Source: Tannerella sp.
GTDB taxonomy: Bacteria; Bacteroidota; Bacteroidia; Bacteroidales; Tannerellaceae
Assembly (NCBI GenBank): GCA_031279875.1
Contig: JAITHS010000332.1
Location: forward strand, 1-6,474
DNA length: 6,474 bases
Reading direction: 5' to 3'
Part shown: positions 6,362-6,474 of the stretch, piece by piece
How the letters are laid out: every line of letters begins with the position of its first letter
Position numbering within the stretch: position 1 is the first letter of the stretch
Position numbers and translations under genes: made by a program
Notes under the pieces: generated by a model
Told to the model about the DNA's origin: nothing
Seen by the model: only the letters and a program-made list of their open reading frames with translations
The model's database searches: none

Positions 6362-6380
6362 GAGAAAAGCAGTATCTTTG
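6350..6380 (+). promoter_or_regulatory. Near-perfect Bacteroidota promoter for the probable transposase gene
   Basis: TTTG (6350-6353), 19-bp spacer, then TATCTTTG (6373-6380): full matches to both -33 and -7 consensus elements at the expected spacing. Transcription should start near 6387, leaving a short leader of about 16 nt before ATG 6403. Confidence 0.75.
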
Positions 6381-6402
6381 CAGGCAAAAAGTGCAAAGAA
6401 AT

Positions 6403-6474
6403 ATGGAAAAAGGTCGAAAAAGTCGAACATTTAACCCTCGTTATGAGAGTCCCGGACAACTTTCTATAGAGGGC
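6403..6474 (+). CDS. N-terminus of a probable transposase (3'-truncated by window end)
   Basis: 24 codons are open to the last base. The peptide is MEKGRKSRTFNPRYESPGQL followed by SIEG. A basic start followed by an F-x-RYESPxQLSIxGF-like motif is, from memory, how a group of Bacteroidota DDE transposases of the IS1182/IS5/IS4 type begins, just before a conserved DPNNRWV-like stretch that would lie outside this window. The excellent promoter, the close ATG and the possible terminal repeat upstream support a real gene at the edge of an insertion sequence. With so few residues the family cannot be fixed. Confidence 0.5.
   Translation, partial: MEKGRKSRTFNPRYESPGQLSIEG

Larger units (their letters stand above)
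6325..6474 (+). mobile_element. Probable left end of an insertion sequence (continues past the window)
   Basis: The block contains GGGTCTGCTGA (6325-6335), which has the look of a terminal inverted repeat, then a hairpin, a strong promoter and the start of a transposase-like reading frame. The left edge lies about 17 bp after the lipoprotein stop codon. The right end, the matching inverted repeat and any target duplication are outside the window, so the boundary is an estimate. Confidence 0.4.

Noticed and set aside
1..6474. CRISPR array, tRNA, rRNA or classic riboswitch
   Set aside because: No regularly spaced repeats, cloverleaf or known aptamer pattern was seen by eye on either strand; the intergenic spaces are too short for most of them.

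Overview
The window looks like a piece of a Bacteroidota (probably Bacteroidales) chromosome. The evidence is three promoter-like sites that fit the group's distinctive TTTG / TAnnTTTG consensus (just upstream of positions 251, 5375 and 6403), mostly A/T-rich translation leaders without Shine-Dalgarno sites, and protein families (large YfhO-type membrane protein, SPII lipoprotein, coiled-coil-tailed protein) in forms familiar from gut Bacteroidales. Species cannot be named from the sequence. All supported genes are on the + strand.

Region 1 (1-159) is the 3' end of an unidentified gene with a charged coiled-coil tail, possibly the tail of a PD-(D/E)XK nuclease/transposase-type protein. Region 2 (about 174-5118) is a compact four-gene unit behind one good promoter: a small YbjN-like protein (251-688), a WbpE-like DegT/DnrJ/EryC1/StrS sugar aminotransferase (685-1815, ATGA overlap), a family 2 glycosyltransferase (1817-2587, 1 bp gap) and an 834-residue YfhO-family polytopic membrane protein (2614-5118). 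The spacing says they are co-transcribed. The natural reading is a cell-envelope glycan module: the aminotransferase makes an amino sugar nucleotide, the cytoplasmic GT2 transfers a sugar, and the YfhO protein (GT-C-like by family) acts at the outer face of the inner membrane. The substrate is not readable from sequence, and the YbjN-like first gene has no obvious enzymatic part.

Region 3 (5119-5374) is intergenic. It holds a perfect 28-bp inverted repeat with A- and T-tracts (a strong, probably bidirectional terminator) that closes the operon, then a promoter lying between short inverted repeats, then a small hairpin just ahead of the next gene. Region 4 (5375-6307) is a single gene for an unrecognised lipoprotein, visibly more AT-rich than the operon. 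Region 5 (about 6325-6474) appears to be the left edge of an insertion sequence: a possible terminal repeat, an 11-bp hairpin, a near-perfect Bacteroidota promoter, and the first 24 codons of what is probably a transposase, cut by the window end.

Nothing here amounts to a clearly new system. The most worthwhile leads are the YbjN-like/aminotransferase/GT2/YfhO cluster, whose combined role is not established, and the unusual inverted repeats in the two regulatory regions.
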